Source: Mycobacterium hubeiense
Lineage (GTDB): Bacteria; Actinomycetota; Actinomycetes; Mycobacteriales; Mycobacteriaceae
Direction: 5' to 3'
Assembly (NCBI RefSeq): GCF_002838065.1
Contig: NZ_PIZU01000015.1
Span: 57,123 to 121,122 of the forward strand
DNA: 64,000 bases
Below, in pieces: positions 26,587 to 35,997 of the stretch. The stretch's first letter is position 1, and each line of letters opens with the position of its first letter. The notes below the pieces were generated by a model. It saw nothing but the letters and a program-made list of their open reading frames with translations, ran no database searches and was not told the DNA's origin. The position numbers and the translations under genes were made by a program.

Positions 26587-27267
26587 ATGAAAACCATCAA
26601 TCGCAATGCCCGCAACGCTGTGGCCGTGGCGAGCTTCGCAGCGCTCGCGGTCCTGGGTGTGTCGGCGTGTTCGGAGGACGCCTCGAGTTCGGCCGCGCCG
26701 GAGACGACGAGCGCGACCGCCGCGCCGGCCAGCGCCGAGCCCAAACCGATGGAAGCGCCGATGGACCCGGCGGCCGGGCTGGTCGGTCCGGGGTGCGCGG
26801 ACTATGCGGCGCAGAATCCGACCGGACCGGGCTCGGTGACGGGTATGGCGCAGGACCCGGTGGCGGTGGCGGCGTCGAACAACCCGCTGCTGACCACGCT
26901 GACGTCCGCGGTGTCGGGCAAGCTCAACCCGAAGGTGAATCTCGTCGACACGCTCAACAGCAGTGAGTTCACCGTGTTCGCCCCCACCGATGCGGCCTTC
27001 GCCAAGATCGATCCGGCGACGATCGAGACGCTCAAGACCGACGACGCATTGCTGACGAAGATCCTGACCTACCACGTGGTGCCCGGCCAGGCCAGCCCCT
27101 CGCAGGTGGTGGGTGAGCACAAGACGGTGCAGGGCGCGACGCTCACCGTCACCGGCGGCGGCGAGAACCTCAAGGTGAACGACGCCTCGGTGGTGTGCGG
27201 TGGGGTGCGCACGGCGAACGCCACGGTCTACTTGATCGACACGGTGCTGATGCCGCCGGCGAACTAG
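26587..27267 (+). CDS. mpt83: Fasciclin-domain lipoprotein, MPT83/MPT70-like
   Basis: 226-aa predicted surface lipoprotein. The signal peptide ends in GVSAC, followed by an Ala/Pro/Thr-rich linker and one FAS1 (fasciclin) domain from about residue 85. The domain shows the H1 motif [23 protein letters not shown] and the H2-like [14 protein letters not shown]83 and MPT70 are major secreted or surface antigens of tuberculosis-complex species, and FAS1 domains mediate adhesion. Only one such gene is present, where M. tuberculosis has mpt83 and mpt70 flanking dipZ. A GGGAG ribosome-binding site lies upstream. Confidence 0.85.
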   Translation: MKTINRNARNAVAVASFAALAVLGVSACSEDASSSAAPETTSATAAPASAEPKPMEAPMDPAAGLVGPGCADYAAQNPTGPGSVTGMAQDPVAVAASNNPLLTTLTSAVSGKLNPKVNLVDTLNSSEFTVFAPTDAAFAKIDPATIETLKTDDALLTKILTYHVVPGQASPSQVVGEHKTVQGATLTVTGGGENLKVNDASVVCGGVRTANATVYLIDTVLMPPAN

Positions 27268-27290
27268 ATTGCTCCACAACTGAATACGTC

Positions 27291-27319
27291 AACAGCCCGG
27301 CCCACGCGGTCGGGCTGTT
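27291..27319 (+). terminator. Terminator hairpin after the MPT83-like gene
   Basis: AACAGCCCG and CGGGCTGTT form a 9-bp perfect stem with an 11-base loop, followed by TGCGTTG. It begins 24 bases after the stop codon. Since dipZ has its own promoter just downstream, this hairpin would separate the two transcripts. Confidence 0.75.
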
Positions 27320-27331
27320 TGCGTTGTGGAC

Positions 27332-27358
27332 CCATCCAAATCGCTTGCGGCTCCGAAT
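27332..27358 (+). promoter_or_regulatory. SigK-type promoter of dipZ
   Basis: CCATCC (27332-27337), 15 bp, CCGAAT (27353-27358). The dipZ ATG is only seven bases after the -10 box, so the transcript would be leaderless or nearly so, common in mycobacteria. Hexamers and spacing equal those of the promoter at 26519. Confidence 0.75.
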
Positions 27359-27365
27359 AACTGGC

Positions 27366-29099
27366 ATGTTCACACTTGTCCTGATCGGGTTTCTCGGTGG
27401 GTTGATCACCGGCATCTCCCCATGCATCCTTCCCGTGCTGCCAGTGATCTTCTTCTCCGGCACCCAGACCGCGGGTGCTGAAGCCGGCAACGTGTTGACT
27501 GCGGTCAGAACAAAACGGTCCCTGAGCGAGACGTTGCGGCCCTATCGGGTCATTGCCGGACTGGTGCTGAGTTTCAGCCTGGTCACCCTGGTGGGCACAG
27601 CTTTGCTGTCGCTTCTGCATCTTCCGCAGGACGCCATCCGGTGGGCCGGGCTGATCGCGCTCACGGCGATCGGGCTCGGGCTGATCTTTCCGCGCGTCGA
27701 GCAGATCCTGGAGAAGCCGTTCTCCAAGATCCCGCAACGCCAAGTGGGCCAGGGCAAAAGCGGTTTCGGTCTGGGGCTGGCGCTCGGCGTGCTGTATGTG
27801 CCCTGCGCGGGGCCGGTGCTGGCCGCCATCGTGGTGGCGGGAGCGACCGGTTCGATCGGCCTGAATACCGTCGCCTTGACGGTGTCCTTCGCGATCGGAG
27901 CGGCCCTGCCGCTGTTGTTCTTTGCGCTGGCCGGCCAACGAGTTGCCGAGCGCGTCGGTGCGTTTCGTCGTCATCAGCGCCGGATCCGCGTCGTCGGCGG
28001 AGTCGTGATGTTGGTGTTCGCGATGGCGTTGGTGTTCAACGTGCCGGCCAAGGTGCAGCGCGCGATCCCCGACTACACCAGCGGACTGCAGAGCAGGGTT
28101 GTCGGCTCGGAGGAGATTGCCGAGAAGCTCAATCTCGGCGGCCTGGTCAACGACCAGAACAAGGAGCTGTCGAACTGCACCAACGGCGCCACAGAACTCG
28201 AAAGCTGCGGCACCGCACCCGATATCAAGGGAATTGCCGGCTGGCTGAACACCCCCGGTGGCGCGCCGGTCGATCTGAAGTCGTTGCGGGGCAAGGTCGT
28301 TCTGATCGACTTCTGGGCCTACTCGTGCATCAACTGCCAGCGTTCAATACCGCACGTGGTCGATTGGTACGACAAATACCGGGATGTGGGCCTGGAGGTC
28401 ATCGGCGTCCACAGCCCGGAGTACGCCTTCGAAAAAGTGGCCGACAACGTCGTCAGCGGCGCCGAAGATCTGGGCATCACCTACCCCATCGCGCTCGACA
28501 ACAACCTGTCGACGTGGACGAACTACCGCAACCGGTACTGGCCCGCGCATTACCTGATCGACGCGGACGGGACGGTGCGCCACATCAAGTTCGGCGAAGG
28601 CGACTACGACGTCACCGAAAACCTGATCCGGCAGCTGCTGGTCGACGCGAACCCCGATGTCGACCTGCCGCCGCCGAGCGAGTCGGTGGACACCACTCCG
28701 GTGTCCGGGCTGACGCCCGAGACGTACCTCGGCGTGGGCAAGATGGTGAATTACGGCGGCACCGACGTATACGATGAGGGCACCGAGACATTCGACTATC
28801 CGGCGAATCTGCCGGACGACACCTTCGCCTACCGCGGTCGGTGGAAGTTGGACTATCAGGGCGCCACCGCTGAATCCGAGAACGCCGGCATCGCACTGAA
28901 ATACAAGGCCCGCAACGTCTACCTGGTGGTGGGCGGCGAGGGCACGGTGACGGTGATCCGTGGCGGCGAGGGCAAGACCATCCCGATCAGTGGACCGCCA
29001 CAGGCGCGTCAGCTCGTGGCCAGTGACGCCGTTGTGCGCGGTGAGCTCGAGGTGCGCTTCACCAAAGGGCTGCAGGCGTTCTCGTTCACGTACGGCTGA
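27366..29099 (+). CDS. dipZ: DipZ-type membrane thiol-disulfide oxidoreductase (CcdA-TlpA fusion)
   Basis: 577-aa protein. The N-terminal CcdA/DsbD-like membrane domain (about residues 1-230) has conserved Cys in [11 protein letters not shown] and VPCAGPVL. An extracytoplasmic thioredoxin-like TlpA domain follows, with the redox pair Cys321-x-x-Cys324 in [10 protein letters not shown]-terminal carbohydrate-binding-like beta domain completes it. It carries electrons across the membrane to reduce periplasmic disulfides. ATG 27366 is preferred because the SigK-type promoter lies immediately upstream. Convergent with the DUF4097 gene across palindromic element B. Confidence 0.93.
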   Translation: MFTLVLIGFLGGLITGISPCILPVLPVIFFSGTQTAGAEAGNVLTAVRTKRSLSETLRPYRVIAGLVLSFSLVTLVGTALLSLLHLPQDAIRWAGLIALTAIGLGLIFPRVEQILEKPFSKIPQRQVGQGKSGFGLGLALGVLYVPCAGPVLAAIVVAGATGSIGLNTVALTVSFAIGAALPLLFFALAGQRVAERVGAFRRHQRRIRVVGGVVMLVFAMALVFNVPAKVQRAIPDYTSGLQSRVVGSEEIAEKLNLGGLVNDQNKELSNCTNGATELESCGTAPDIKGIAGWLNTPGGAPVDLKSLRGKVVLIDFWAYSCINCQRSIPHVVDWYDKYRDVGLEVIGVHSPEYAFEKVADNVVSGAEDLGITYPIALDNNLSTWTNYRNRYWPAHYLIDADGTVRHIKFGEGDYDVTENLIRQLLVDANPDVDLPPPSESVDTTPVSGLTPETYLGVGKMVNYGGTDVYDEGTETFDYPANLPDDTFAYRGRWKLDYQGATAESENAGIALKYKARNVYLVVGGEGTVTVIRGGEGKTIPISGPPQARQLVASDAVVRGELEVRFTKGLQAFSFTYG

Positions 29100-29103
29100 C
29101 GGC

Positions 29104-29203
29104 GTCGAGTGTGCGGTCACCGCGTCGAGTGTGTCGCCACCGTGCAGATTCTCAAAGAATCCCGCGGCCTGCGCACAGTCGACGCGGTGCCTGCACACTC
29201 GAC
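29104..29203. repeat. Dispersed ~99-bp palindromic element, copy B
   Basis: Arms GTCGAGTGTGCGGTCACCGC (29104 on) and its inverted partner ending at 29203 pair over about 35 bases with few mismatches. The centre (CAGATTCTCAAAGAATCCCG) holds a small GATTCT/AGAATC hairpin. It fills the gap between convergent dipZ and DUF4097 genes, where it could serve as a bidirectional terminator. Confidence 0.85.
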
Positions 29204-29214
29204 AGGACCTACGG

Positions 29215-30021
29215 CTAGGAACTCACCGTCGCCGCCGAGCGGTGCACCGCGATGTCACCCGATGCCGTGCGCACGTGCACGAGCAGAGTCTCATCGCTGC
29301 CGTTCGGCCCGTCGGTACTCGTCAGGGTGTTGCGCACCGCACCGGAACGGGTGCGCAGGTTCAGTTGCGCCGCAGTGCCTTCAGGAATTCCGATGGTGAC
29401 GTCACCGCTGGCGGTCTGCACCGAAACCGCACCCTTGACGGCCGTGGCGACGCTGACCGACCCCGACGCGCTCTGGGCGCTGACATTGCCGCGCAGCCGC
29501 TCGACCGTCAGTGTGCCGCTGGCGGTCTGGAACTTCACGTCGCCGTCCACATGGCCGAGGGTGGCGCCACCGGAGGCGGTGGACACGGCCACCGAGCCGA
29601 CGATCGTCCTCGCTGCGATGTCACCGGATGCGGTGTCGGCCTTGACGTTTCCGCTCACTTCTTCCACGGAGAGATCGCCGCCGGCCGACGAGAACCGGCA
29701 CTCGCCGTAGCGGCCGTCGGCGAATACGTCGGCGTAGGCCGACGACGCCTTCAGCCGGGACTGCGCGGGCAGCGCGATGTCGATGTCGACCGCGCCGCCA
29801 CGTCCCAGCGACAACATCTTGCGGCCCGCCGTGACCTTCAACGTGCCGTGCGAGTAGTCGATCCGAGCCTGCTCGGCCGCCCGCACGTCGGATGCCCGGT
29901 TCGAGTCGCGGGGCCGGACCTCCACGACGGTGTCGTCGCGTTCGGTCGCGGACAGCCGGACTGAACCCGCGACCACCTCGACGACTGCCGTGATGGGATC
30001 TGGTGTTTGGAAGGTGGGCAT
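29215..30021 (-). CDS. DUF4097 beta-repeat protein
   Basis: 268-aa protein made of repeated short strands with the recurring motif TASGDI/TASGxx (for example KADTASGDIAART, SVQTASGDVTIG, VRTASGDIAV), typical of DUF4097 beta-helix-like domains. No signal peptide or membrane segment is seen. It follows a ribbon-helix-helix gene by 23 bp and is probably its operon partner. Function unknown; similar proteins accompany membrane-stress regulators in other bacteria. Confidence 0.75.
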   Translation of the reverse strand: MPTFQTPDPITAVVEVVAGSVRLSATERDDTVVEVRPRDSNRASDVRAAEQARIDYSHGTLKVTAGRKMLSLGRGGAVDIDIALPAQSRLKASSAYADVFADGRYGECRFSSAGGDLSVEEVSGNVKADTASGDIAARTIVGSVAVSTASGGATLGHVDGDVKFQTASGTLTVERLRGNVSAQSASGSVSVATAVKGAVSVQTASGDVTIGIPEGTAAQLNLRTRSGAVRNTLTSTDGPNGSDETLLVHVRTASGDIAVHRSAATVSS

Positions 30022-30044
30022 TTATCTCTCCTGTCGGTTGAGGT

Positions 30045-30518
30045 TCAGCGGACCCAGCCGCTGAAGGATTTGTCAGACGATGAGCCACGGGCCGCGCCGC
30101 CGCCGAGGGCGGCCGACACCGCGCGAACGAGCCAGGCGTTCACCGACACGCCCGCGCCGCGGGCCGCCGCGTCCACGGCGGGTTTGAAGCTTTCCGGCAA
30201 TCGCAGGGTCACCCGCCACGTGCCGCCGTCGTCGTGCTCCGGCGCGGCGAACGACGACACGTCGGGCACGTCCGTCGTCGCCGTCGTGACGGTGAATTCC
30301 GGATCCCGGCCGCGCAGCCGCACCTCGACCGCGCCCGGTGCCATGTCCCGGGTGATCTGCTCGGCCGCCTCGGACAGCGCCTCGAGCAGCGCGAGCCGGA
30401 TGGCCGATTCGAGCGGCGCGGTCAATCGCTCCGCCAGCGCCTCGGCCTCGGCGCCCCCGGCCGCGGCGGCGACACCGAGCTCGTGGCGCACCGCCTCCAC
30501 ATACGGCTGCAAATCCAT
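30045..30518 (-). CDS. Protein with C-terminal ribbon-helix-helix (HicB/Arc-like) DNA-binding domain
   Basis: 157-aa protein. Residues about 104-140 (TWRVTLRLPESFKPAVDAAA, then GVSVNAWLVRAVSAAL) match the strand-helix-helix of HicB/Arc-type repressors. The N-terminal 100 residues are acidic and helical with no known domain. Repeated TGTCA/TGACA half-sites directly upstream make it a likely autoregulator of itself and the DUF4097 gene. No toxin gene is adjacent, so a toxin-antitoxin role is not supported. Confidence 0.7.
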   Translation of the reverse strand: MDLQPYVEAVRHELGVAAAAGGAEAEALAERLTAPLESAIRLALLEALSEAAEQITRDMAPGAVEVRLRGRDPEFTVTTATTDVPDVSSFAAPEHDDGGTWRVTLRLPESFKPAVDAAARGAGVSVNAWLVRAVSAALGGGAARGSSSDKSFSGWVR

Positions 30519-30520
30519 GG

Positions 30521-30560
30521 TGTCATGGTGACATCAAAGTGATGTCATCACAAGTGTCAA
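30521..30560 (-). promoter_or_regulatory. Promoter with repeated TGTCA/TGACA operator for the RHH-DUF4097 pair
   Basis: TGACATCA-AAG-TGATGTCA (30529-30547) is a perfect dyad, flanked by further TGTCA units at 30521 and 30555. On the minus strand 30560-30555 reads TTGACA, a good -35, and the dyad covers the expected -10 region. Short repeated 5-mers of this kind are typical ribbon-helix-helix operators. Confidence 0.62.
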
Positions 30561-30570
30561 CTTAACGTCG

Positions 30571-31434
30571 TCAACGCATCTTCGCGATCACCGTTTCCGC
30601 GAACCGCTCGATGGGGCCGCGGAAGCCGTCGCCCGGGCGCGCATCGGGCATCGCCCACGGGGCACACATCACCGCCGTGATGCCGAGATCCTCCGCACGC
30701 CTGTAGAGATCCCGCGACGGCGGATCGGTCAGCGCCAGCAGGATCTCGAACGGTTCGTCCTCCCGCCCGTATTTACGCCGCAGCGCGGTCAGCCTCCCCG
30801 CGTACGTCGCGGCGTCATCGAGCGAATAGGCGTAGCCGACCCACCCGTCGCACAGTCGCGCCGCACGCCGCAGCGCGGCCTCCGATTCCCCACCGCACAA
30901 AATCGGCACCGGCGCCGGCGGATGCGGTTCGATCATCATCTCGGGCACCCGGTAGTACCGCCCGCTCCACGACACCCAGCCGCCCTGCCACAGCGCACGC
31001 AGCGCCGGGATCATCTCGTCGAGGCGTTTGCCGCGACTCGCGAAGTCCTGGCCCATCAGCTCGAACTCCTCGCGCATCCAGCCGACGCCGACACCCAACG
31101 CCACCCGGCCGCCGGATACCACCGACGCGGTGGCCACCTGTTTGACCACCTCCAGCAGCGGGCGTGCCGGCGCGACGTACACCGCGTTGGAGAACCGGAG
31201 CCGACGCGTCACCGCCGCCATCGCTCCGATCAGAACCCACGAATCCGGCCAGGCGGTTTCGGGCGGCCACCCCGGCTTGCCGGTCGGCGAATCGGGATAC
31301 GGCGACGACAACTCACGCGGATAGATCATGTGATCGGAACACACGATCCCGTCGAAGCCTGCCTCGTCGAGGATCTGCGCGACGGCCAGTGCGTCGGCAG
31401 TGTCCATGAACGCGGTGCCACTCCAGAACTGCAT
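30571..31434 (-). CDS. LLM-class F420-dependent oxidoreductase
   Basis: Luciferase-like monooxygenase family TIM barrel of 287 aa, probably using coenzyme F420, as most mycobacterial members do. Motifs are DGIVCSDHMIYP, RLRFSNAVYVAP, SGGRVALGVGVGWMREEF and VPILCGGESEAALRRAA. ATG 31434 has GGAAGG upstream; the longer start at 31476 lies close to the divergent photolyase promoter. The substrate is unknown. Confidence 0.83.
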   Translation of the reverse strand: MQFWSGTAFMDTADALAVAQILDEAGFDGIVCSDHMIYPRELSSPYPDSPTGKPGWPPETAWPDSWVLIGAMAAVTRRLRFSNAVYVAPARPLLEVVKQVATASVVSGGRVALGVGVGWMREEFELMGQDFASRGKRLDEMIPALRALWQGGWVSWSGRYYRVPEMMIEPHPPAPVPILCGGESEAALRRAARLCDGWVGYAYSLDDAATYAGRLTALRRKYGREDEPFEILLALTDPPSRDLYRRAEDLGITAVMCAPWAMPDARPGDGFRGPIERFAETVIAKMR

Positions 31435-31483
31435 CTGCCGCCCTTCCGTTTCTTTATCGCCGATTCGGGGCAGCATCTATGCC

Positions 31484-32770
31484 ATGCCCACGCTGTTGTG
31501 GTTTCGCCGGGATCTGCGCCTCGCGGACCTGCCCGCGCTGCACGACGCCGCCCGCACCGACGGCGAGGTGCTGGCCTGCTACGTGCTCGATCCCCGCTTG
31601 GCCAAGACAGGGGCGCGACGGCTGCAGTATCTCTACGACGCGCTGCGCGAACTGCGGGCTCGTCTCGACGGCAGGCTGCTCGTCACCCGTGGCCGTCCGG
31701 AGAAGCGAATTCCCGCTCTGGCCAAGGCAATTGGCGCTTCCTCCGTCCACGTGTCGGAGGATTATGCGCCGTTCGGGCGCCGCCGCGACGAGGCAGTGCG
31801 ACAAGCGCTGGGCGACGTGCCGCTGCACGCGTCGGGTTCGCCGTATCTGGTGTCGCCGGGCCGCGTCACCAAGCCCGACGGCAGTCCGTACAAGGTGTTC
31901 ACGCCGTTCTACGAGGCGTGGCGATCGCACGGTTGGCGCGCACCCGCGGCCACCGGACCGCAGTCGGCACGATGGATCGACCCGGCCGACGTGCCCGGCG
32001 GCGTCGACATCCCCGGTGGCGGAACCGAACTCGAACTCCCCGCCGGCGAACGCGCAGCCCGACGTCAGTGGCGCAGGTTCGTCGAACGGTCGCTGGAGAA
32101 CTACGCCGAGGACCGCGACCGCCCCGACCGCGACGGGACCAGCCGGATGTCGGCGCATCTGAAGTTCGGCGCCATTCACCCGCGGACCATGGCCGTCGAC
32201 CTCGGTCGCGGCAAGGGCGCGCAGGCGTACCTGCGGGAGTTGGCTTTTCGGGATTTCTACGCCGCGGTGCTCTACCACTGGCCAGACAGCGCGTGGTGGA
32301 ACTGGAACCGGGCCTTCGACGCGATCGAGGTCGATGACGGCCCCGCCGCACGAGACGCGTTCGAGGCGTGGAAGGCCGGGCGGACCGGATTTCCTCTCGT
32401 GGATGCCGGGATGCGGCAGCTCGCGGCGACCGGGTTCATGCACAACCGGATCAGGATGATCGTGGCGTCGTTTCTGGTGAAGGATCTGCACCTGCCGTGG
32501 CAGTGGGGTGCCCGGTGGTTCCTCGAGCAGCTGGTCGACGGCGACATGGCCAGCAACCAGCACGGCTGGCAGTGGACGGCCGGATGTGGCACCGACGCCG
32601 CGCCGTACTTCCGGGTGTTCAACCCGACGACGCAGGCCCGCAAGTTCGACCCGGACGGCGCTTACGTCAGGCGCTGGATTCCCGAACTCGATACGGATTA
32701 CCCGGAGCCGATCGTCGACCACGCTCACGAACGTGCCGAGGCGCTGCGGCGCTACGGCCGACTGCGCTGA
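31484..32770 (+). CDS. phr: Deoxyribodipyrimidine photolyase
   Basis: Light-driven repair enzyme splitting cyclobutane pyrimidine dimers, 428 aa. The N-terminal antenna-binding Rossmann domain begins LLWFRRDLRLADLPAL. The C-terminal FAD domain shows SAHLKFGAIHPR, LRELAFRDFYAAVL, PLVDAGMRQL, WMHNR-type FMHNRIRMIVASF, and GDMASNQHGWQWTAG. Divergent from the LLM gene with 49 bp between starts. Confidence 0.93.
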   Translation: MPTLLWFRRDLRLADLPALHDAARTDGEVLACYVLDPRLAKTGARRLQYLYDALRELRARLDGRLLVTRGRPEKRIPALAKAIGASSVHVSEDYAPFGRRRDEAVRQALGDVPLHASGSPYLVSPGRVTKPDGSPYKVFTPFYEAWRSHGWRAPAATGPQSARWIDPADVPGGVDIPGGGTELELPAGERAARRQWRRFVERSLENYAEDRDRPDRDGTSRMSAHLKFGAIHPRTMAVDLGRGKGAQAYLRELAFRDFYAAVLYHWPDSAWWNWNRAFDAIEVDDGPAARDAFEAWKAGRTGFPLVDAGMRQLAATGFMHNRIRMIVASFLVKDLHLPWQWGARWFLEQLVDGDMASNQHGWQWTAGCGTDAAPYFRVFNPTTQARKFDPDGAYVRRWIPELDTDYPEPIVDHAHERAEALRRYGRLR

Positions 32771-32846
32771 GGCCGGACGGCCGCGGTACGACGCTGCGTC
32801 GTATGCCAGAATGTGCCCAACGCCAGCCCGACCGTGAGGAGCAGCC

Positions 32847-33101
32847 GTGGCCAACACCGAGGTGGAGCGATACACCGGTGTCGACGTCGAGGACGTGCCG
32901 TCTGCGGAGTGGGGATGGTCCAAGGAGAACCCGCGGATCATCCACATCGGCGGCCTGCTCGCGGTTGCATTTCTGCTGATGATGCTGCGCGGCAACCACG
33001 TCGGCCGCGTCGAGGACTTTTTCCTCATCGGCTTCGCAGCGCTCCTGCTGTTCGCCATCGGCCGTGACTGGTGGATGCGGCGCCGCGGCTGGACCAGGTA
33101 G
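32847..33101 (+). CDS. DUF2631 small membrane protein (Rv2876-like)
   Basis: 84-aa protein with a soluble N-terminus ([18 protein letters not shown]) and two membrane segments ([11 protein letters not shown] and [15 protein letters not shown]), ending in a basic tail. The GTG start follows GAGGAG. Its relative in M. tuberculosis is also near dipZ. Function unknown. Confidence 0.78.
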   Translation: MANTEVERYTGVDVEDVPSAEWGWSKENPRIIHIGGLLAVAFLLMMLRGNHVGRVEDFFLIGFAALLLFAIGRDWWMRRRGWTR

Positions 33102-33689
33102 TCAGCCCACCGGCTCGAGATCGGAATCCCGCCCGCGGTAGCGCCACGCGCCGGGGCAGAACAGCGTCTCCACCGGCCCGTCGGGGGCCGCGATGCCCAC
33201 CGCGTCGAGCGCATGCCGCTTGAACGCCCGCGCCGCAGCGCTGGGCCGGTATTCGACCGGCTGGGCTGTGGCGCCGAGATGGGCTCGGCAGCGCTCGCCC
33301 CACATGGCAACTTCGCTCGACTTCGCACGCAGGGCCGACAACGCCTGGTCGCGGACGGGGTCGTCGGCGACCAACACCTCGCCGGAGATCGCCAGGGTGG
33401 CGTCGGTCTCCGGATCGTCTCTGACCACCGGCCATTCGCCGCCAAATTCCACCACGGTCAGCCCCAGGATGTGCAGCGCCCGCTCGCCGGCGAGGTCGGC
33501 CAACAGCACGGTGACGTCCCAGCCCGCTTTTTGGCGGTCGAACAACCAGCCGCCGATGGATTCGACGACGTCGACGGCACTGGCGGCGACGACGGTCAAC
33601 TCGTAGTGCAGCACCTTGTCGGCGGGGGCTCGACGGCTGAAGGCTCGGGCGTCGAGGCGGGTGTCGATGGGTGACGTTTGCGTGGGCAT
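33102..33689 (-). CDS. Hypothetical protein
   Basis: 195-aa soluble protein without a domain I recognise. It has alternating strands and helices (YELTVVAASAVDVVESIGGW, FDRQKAGWDVTVLLADLAGERALHILG) and a short C-terminus with LFCPGAWRYRGR. ATG 33689 was chosen since the frame further upstream crosses the shared intergenic site at 33751. Divergent from the beta-glucosidase gene. It could be a small regulator or an enzyme accessory. Confidence 0.55.
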   Translation of the reverse strand: MPTQTSPIDTRLDARAFSRRAPADKVLHYELTVVAASAVDVVESIGGWLFDRQKAGWDVTVLLADLAGERALHILGLTVVEFGGEWPVVRDDPETDATLAISGEVLVADDPVRDQALSALRAKSSEVAMWGERCRAHLGATAQPVEYRPSAAARAFKRHALDAVGIAAPDGPVETLFCPGAWRYRGRDSDLEPVG

Positions 33690-33750
33690 CGGGATCCAAT
33701 CCGGTCCGGGGCGGGCTTGCCGTCGGCGCGTGACGCGAGGCACATCACAG

Positions 33751-33778
33751 CGTGACACTTTTACGTACATCTGTAAAG
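33751..33778. promoter_or_regulatory. 28-bp regulon site 1 (CGTGACA-N14-TGTAAAG)
   Basis: CGTGACA (33751-33757), 14 bases, TGTAAAG (33772-33778). It lies between the divergent hypothetical and beta-glucosidase genes, 31 bp before the beta-glucosidase start. Four more sites with the same halves and spacing follow in the next 18 kb. Confidence 0.65.
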
Positions 33779-33809
33779 GGTCGACGGACGGGCGGTACAA
33801 AGGGAAACC

Positions 33810-35981
33810 ATGATCGCGTTGACTCTCGAGGAGAAGGCCGCGCTCGGCAGCGGCGCAGACTTCTGGACCACCAAGGCGGTCGGTGATGTCCCCGCGATCG
33901 TCATGACCGACGGGCCGCACGGCGTGCGCAAACAACTCGGCTCACCCGACCACCTGGGCATCGCCGGCAGTATCCCCGCCACGTGCTTTCCCCCTGCCGC
34001 CGGATTGAGCCAGACCTGGGATCCGGCGCTGGTCGAGCGGATCGGCGCGGCTCTCGGCGACGAGTGCCGGGCGGCGGGTGTGCATGTTCTGCTCGGGCCG
34101 GGTGTGAACATCAAGCGCGACCCGCGCTGCGGCCGCAACTTCGAGTACTTCTCCGAAGACCCGTTGCTCACCGGGATTCTCGGCGCGGCGTGGGTGATGG
34201 GGCTGCAAAGCCGCGGCGTCGGCGCGTCGGTGAAGCATTTCGCCGCCAACAACGCCGAAACCGATCGAATGCGGTCGAGTTCGGACGTCGACCCGCGGAC
34301 ACTGCGCGAGATCTATCTGCGCGCTTTCGAACGTATCGTGGCCGACGCGGCGCCGTGGACGGTGATGTGCTCCTACAACCGCATCAACGGTATCCATGCG
34401 GCGCAGGATGTCTGGTTGGTGACGACGGTGTTGCGCGAGCAGTGGGGTTTCGACGGTGTCGTCGTCAGCGACTGGGGTGCGGTGACCGACCGTGTCGCAT
34501 CCGTCGCCGCCGGCCTGGATCTGGAGATGCCGCCGAGCGGCGGCGCGACGGACGCCGAGGTCGTTGCTGCGGTCAGGGATGGACGTCTGGACGAGGCGGC
34601 CGTCGACCGCGCGGCACGCAACGTGGCTAGGCTGGCGGCGAAAGCTACCGAAAGTGCCTCTCCCGCAGTTGCATTCGATGTTGATGCGCATCACGCTCTG
34701 GCCCGGGAGGCGGCCGGCCGCGCGGTGGTGCTGCTCAAGAACGACGGCGACCTGCTGCCGCTGCGGCCGGATGATTCGATCGCGGTCATCGGCGAGTTCG
34801 CGCAGTCGCCGAGGTATCAGGGCGGCGGCAGTTCGCACGTGAACCCGACGCGCGTCGACATCCCGCTCTCCGAGATAGGGGCTCTCGCAGGGTCGGTCAG
34901 CTACTCCCACGGTTCTACCGCCGACGCGGTTGAGGCCGCTTTGGCCGCTGACGTCGCGGTGGTGTTTCTCGGGCTGGCCGCGAGCGATGAGTCGGAAGGA
35001 TACGACCGCGACCACATCGAGCTTCCCGCAACGCAACTCGAGTTGCTGGAGGCGGTGGTGGCGGTGCAGCCGCGCACGGTCGTGGTGCTGGCCCACGGCG
35101 GCGTGGTGCGGCTCGCGCCCGTCGCGGCGCTGGCGCCGGCGATCCTGGACGGCGCGTTGCTCGGTCAAGCGGCAGGCGGCGCGATCGCCGACGTGCTGTT
35201 CGGTGTCGTCAATCCGTCGGGCCGGCTCGCCGAGACCGTGCCCGCACGACTCGAAGACTGCCCGTCGTATCTGAACTTTCCGGGCGAACACGGTCATGTG
35301 CTGTACGGGGAACGGGTTTTCGTCGGATACCGCGCCTATGACGCGCGCGGGCTCGACGTCACCTATCCGTTCGGACATGGTTTGTCCTACACCGAATTCG
35401 CGTACACCGATCTCGAGTTGTCCGGGATCACGGTCCGGCTCACCGTGACGAACACCGGCACACGTCGCGGTCGCGAAGTGGTGCAGGTGTATGCGGGGTT
35501 GCCGACCTCGACGGTGGCCCGGCCGCCGCGCTGGCTGGTCGGGTTCGCCGACATCACCCTGGATGCCGGCGAGAGCGGAACCGTCGAAATCGAGTTTCGG
35601 CGAGGCGATCTCGCGTATTGGGACGCCCGGCTCGACCGGTGGGTCGTGGAGGGCGGGGACTACGTGATCTCCGTCGGCGCGTCGAGTCGCGACGTGCGGC
35701 TCACCGGAACCCTCGCCGTCGATGGGGACGACGTTCGGGTGCCGCTGACGCTGGAATCCACGCTCGGCGAGATCCTCGCCGATCCGGTCGCCGGTCCGCG
35801 CGTCGTCGCCGCCCTCAGTTCCGCCGCACCGTCGGGATTGCCAGACTCCGGCGGTTTAGGCACCGACATCATGCGGATGGTGGCCGATATCCCGCTGGGC
35901 CGGGTGGTGGCGTTCTCCGGTGGCCGCATCGACCGTGCACATTTGGAACAGGTGCTGGCCGAGGCGAATGCCGCGCGTTAG
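33810..35981 (+). CDS. Glycoside hydrolase family 3 beta-glucosidase
   Basis: 723-aa GH3 enzyme. The N-terminal barrel has GPGVNIKRDPRCGRNFEYFSED, SVKHFAANNAETDR and the nucleophile region VVVSDWGAV (Asp near residue 221). The second domain carries the RYQGGGSSHVNP-type segment, and a fibronectin-III-like domain closes the protein (about residues 550-620). No signal peptide is visible, so it is probably cytosolic and acts on imported glycosides or glycosylated secondary compounds. A binding site upstream ties it to the catabolic cluster; substrate preference is unknown. Confidence 0.88.
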   Translation: MIALTLEEKAALGSGADFWTTKAVGDVPAIVMTDGPHGVRKQLGSPDHLGIAGSIPATCFPPAAGLSQTWDPALVERIGAALGDECRAAGVHVLLGPGVNIKRDPRCGRNFEYFSEDPLLTGILGAAWVMGLQSRGVGASVKHFAANNAETDRMRSSSDVDPRTLREIYLRAFERIVADAAPWTVMCSYNRINGIHAAQDVWLVTTVLREQWGFDGVVVSDWGAVTDRVASVAAGLDLEMPPSGGATDAEVVAAVRDGRLDEAAVDRAARNVARLAAKATESASPAVAFDVDAHHALAREAAGRAVVLLKNDGDLLPLRPDDSIAVIGEFAQSPRYQGGGSSHVNPTRVDIPLSEIGALAGSVSYSHGSTADAVEAALAADVAVVFLGLAASDESEGYDRDHIELPATQLELLEAVVAVQPRTVVVLAHGGVVRLAPVAALAPAILDGALLGQAAGGAIADVLFGVVNPSGRLAETVPARLEDCPSYLNFPGEHGHVLYGERVFVGYRAYDARGLDVTYPFGHGLSYTEFAYTDLELSGITVRLTVTNTGTRRGREVVQVYAGLPTSTVARPPRWLVGFADITLDAGESGTVEIEFRRGDLAYWDARLDRWVVEGGDYVISVGASSRDVRLTGTLAVDGDDVRVPLTLESTLGEILADPVAGPRVVAALSSAAPSGLPDSGGLGTDIMRMVADIPLGRVVAFSGGRIDRAHLEQVLAEANAAR

Positions 35982-35997
35982 GCCCGCCTCCAGTCCG

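Noticed and set aside
30045..30518. HicAB toxin-antitoxin system
   Set aside because: Only a HicB/Arc-like DNA-binding domain is present; the partner is a DUF4097 protein and no HicA-like toxin is next to it.
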